The translations under genes were made by a program, and so were the position numbers. The notes beneath the pieces were generated by a model that was given only the letters and a program-made list of their open reading frames with translations, was not told where the DNA came from and ran no database searches. Shown here piece after piece: positions 6,317-6,659 of a stretch of DNA of 6,659 nt. The stretch's first letter is position 1. The number at the start of each line of letters is the position of its first letter. Origin of the DNA: Gammaproteobacteria bacterium (GTDB lineage Bacteria; Pseudomonadota; Gammaproteobacteria; SZUA-140); assembly GCA_026982145.1 (NCBI GenBank), contig JALSHQ010000017.1, positions 1-6,659 on the forward strand, given 5' to 3'.

Positions 6317-6622
6317 ATGTGGATAATTGTTCTGTTTGACCTGCCCACTGACACGCCAAAAGCGAGAAAAGAGTACACCCAATTCAGGAAACATCTACTG
6401 GACGACGGTTACACCATGATGCAATATTCAGTCTACATGCGCCACAGTGCCAGTGATGAGAATGCACTTGTCCACACCAAACGTGTAAAATTGGCACTAC
6501 CGCCCGATGGGGAGGTTAGAATCATCAAAATCACCGACAAACAGTTTGGAAATATCGATGTTTTTTATGGGAAAAGGCGAAAATCAATTGAATCCCCACC
6601 ACTCCAGCTCCAGTTTTTCTGA
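6317..6622 (+). CDS. cas2: CRISPR adaptation protein Cas2
   Basis: From the ATG at 6317 the protein is 101 residues and begins MWIIVLFDLPTDT, the usual first strand of type II Cas2 with the conserved aspartate D8. It continues through KARKEYTQFRKHLLDDGYTM and the QYSVYMR strand to the ferredoxin-like core and a short C-terminal tail. Cas2 forms the central dimer of the Cas1-Cas2 integrase and holds the prespacer; its own nuclease activity is not needed for adaptation in characterised systems. An alternative GTG start at 6293 would overlap the cas1 stop (GTGA) and add MTFGGLNT. I prefer the ATG because homologues start at the MW-(I/V)-V strand and a GGTGGA lies before it. It is the last gene of the cas set; only 37 bases follow before the window ends. 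Confidence 0.93.
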   Translation: MWIIVLFDLPTDTPKARKEYTQFRKHLLDDGYTMMQYSVYMRHSASDENALVHTKRVKLALPPDGEVRIIKITDKQFGNIDVFYGKRRKSIESPPLQLQFF

Positions 6623-6659
6623 CCCCACACTCGTTCATTCCCCTGCCTATTCAATAAGT

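Noticed and set aside
6623..6659. Start of a CRISPR array or leader after cas2
   Set aside because: Only 37 bases are available. They contain no repeated unit and no clear similarity to the putative anti-repeat.
6317..6659. csn2 or cas4 as a fourth cas gene
   Set aside because: Nothing follows cas2 within the window that resembles either, which fits subtype II-C, although the sequence beyond the edge is not visible.

Overview
The window looks like a gammaproteobacterial chromosome segment carrying a complete, compact type II-C CRISPR-Cas gene set (cas9, cas1, cas2) beside conserved stress-response genes. The gammaproteobacterial reading rests on an RpoE/AlgU-type sigma factor followed by an RseA/MucA-family anti-sigma factor, and on an Hsp33 that resembles the enterobacterial protein throughout. 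The species cannot be named from the sequence.

Layout. Positions 1-833 (minus strand) hold the start of rseA (cut by the window edge) and complete rpoE, in the order rpoE then rseA. Positions 834-1143 are the divergent intergenic region between rpoE and hslO. It has a candidate sigma70-type promoter and a weaker sigmaE-like one for rpoE, a perfect TATAAT box for hslO, and a GC-rich patch of small inverted repeats. Positions 1144-2016 (plus) encode the redox-activated chaperone Hsp33. Positions 2017-2289 are intergenic; their right half encodes, on the minus strand, what I interpret as the tracrRNA, ending in a Rho-independent terminator. Positions 2290-6622 (plus) are cas9, cas1 and cas2, tightly packed. 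The CRISPR array is not in the window and may start just past the right edge; the last 37 bases contain no recognisable repeat.

How the parts work together. Cas9 would be guided by crRNA paired to the tracrRNA made from the opposite strand just upstream. Cas1 and Cas2 would integrate new spacers. There is no csn2 or cas4 between cas2 and the edge, and Cas9 is small (1036 aa), both fitting subtype II-C. All RuvC and HNH catalytic residues and all Cas1 metal-binding residues are present, so the system looks intact.

The most interesting signal is a direct repeat of 11 identical bases (13 of 14 over the longer match). One copy lies in the tracrRNA terminator stem-loop and the other covers the cas9 Shine-Dalgarno sequence. 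Because the tracrRNA is read from the opposite strand, its 3' hairpin is complementary to the cas9 ribosome-binding site and could damp Cas9 translation. The tracrRNA promoter also appears to overlap the cas9 start codon. These are inferences from sequence only.
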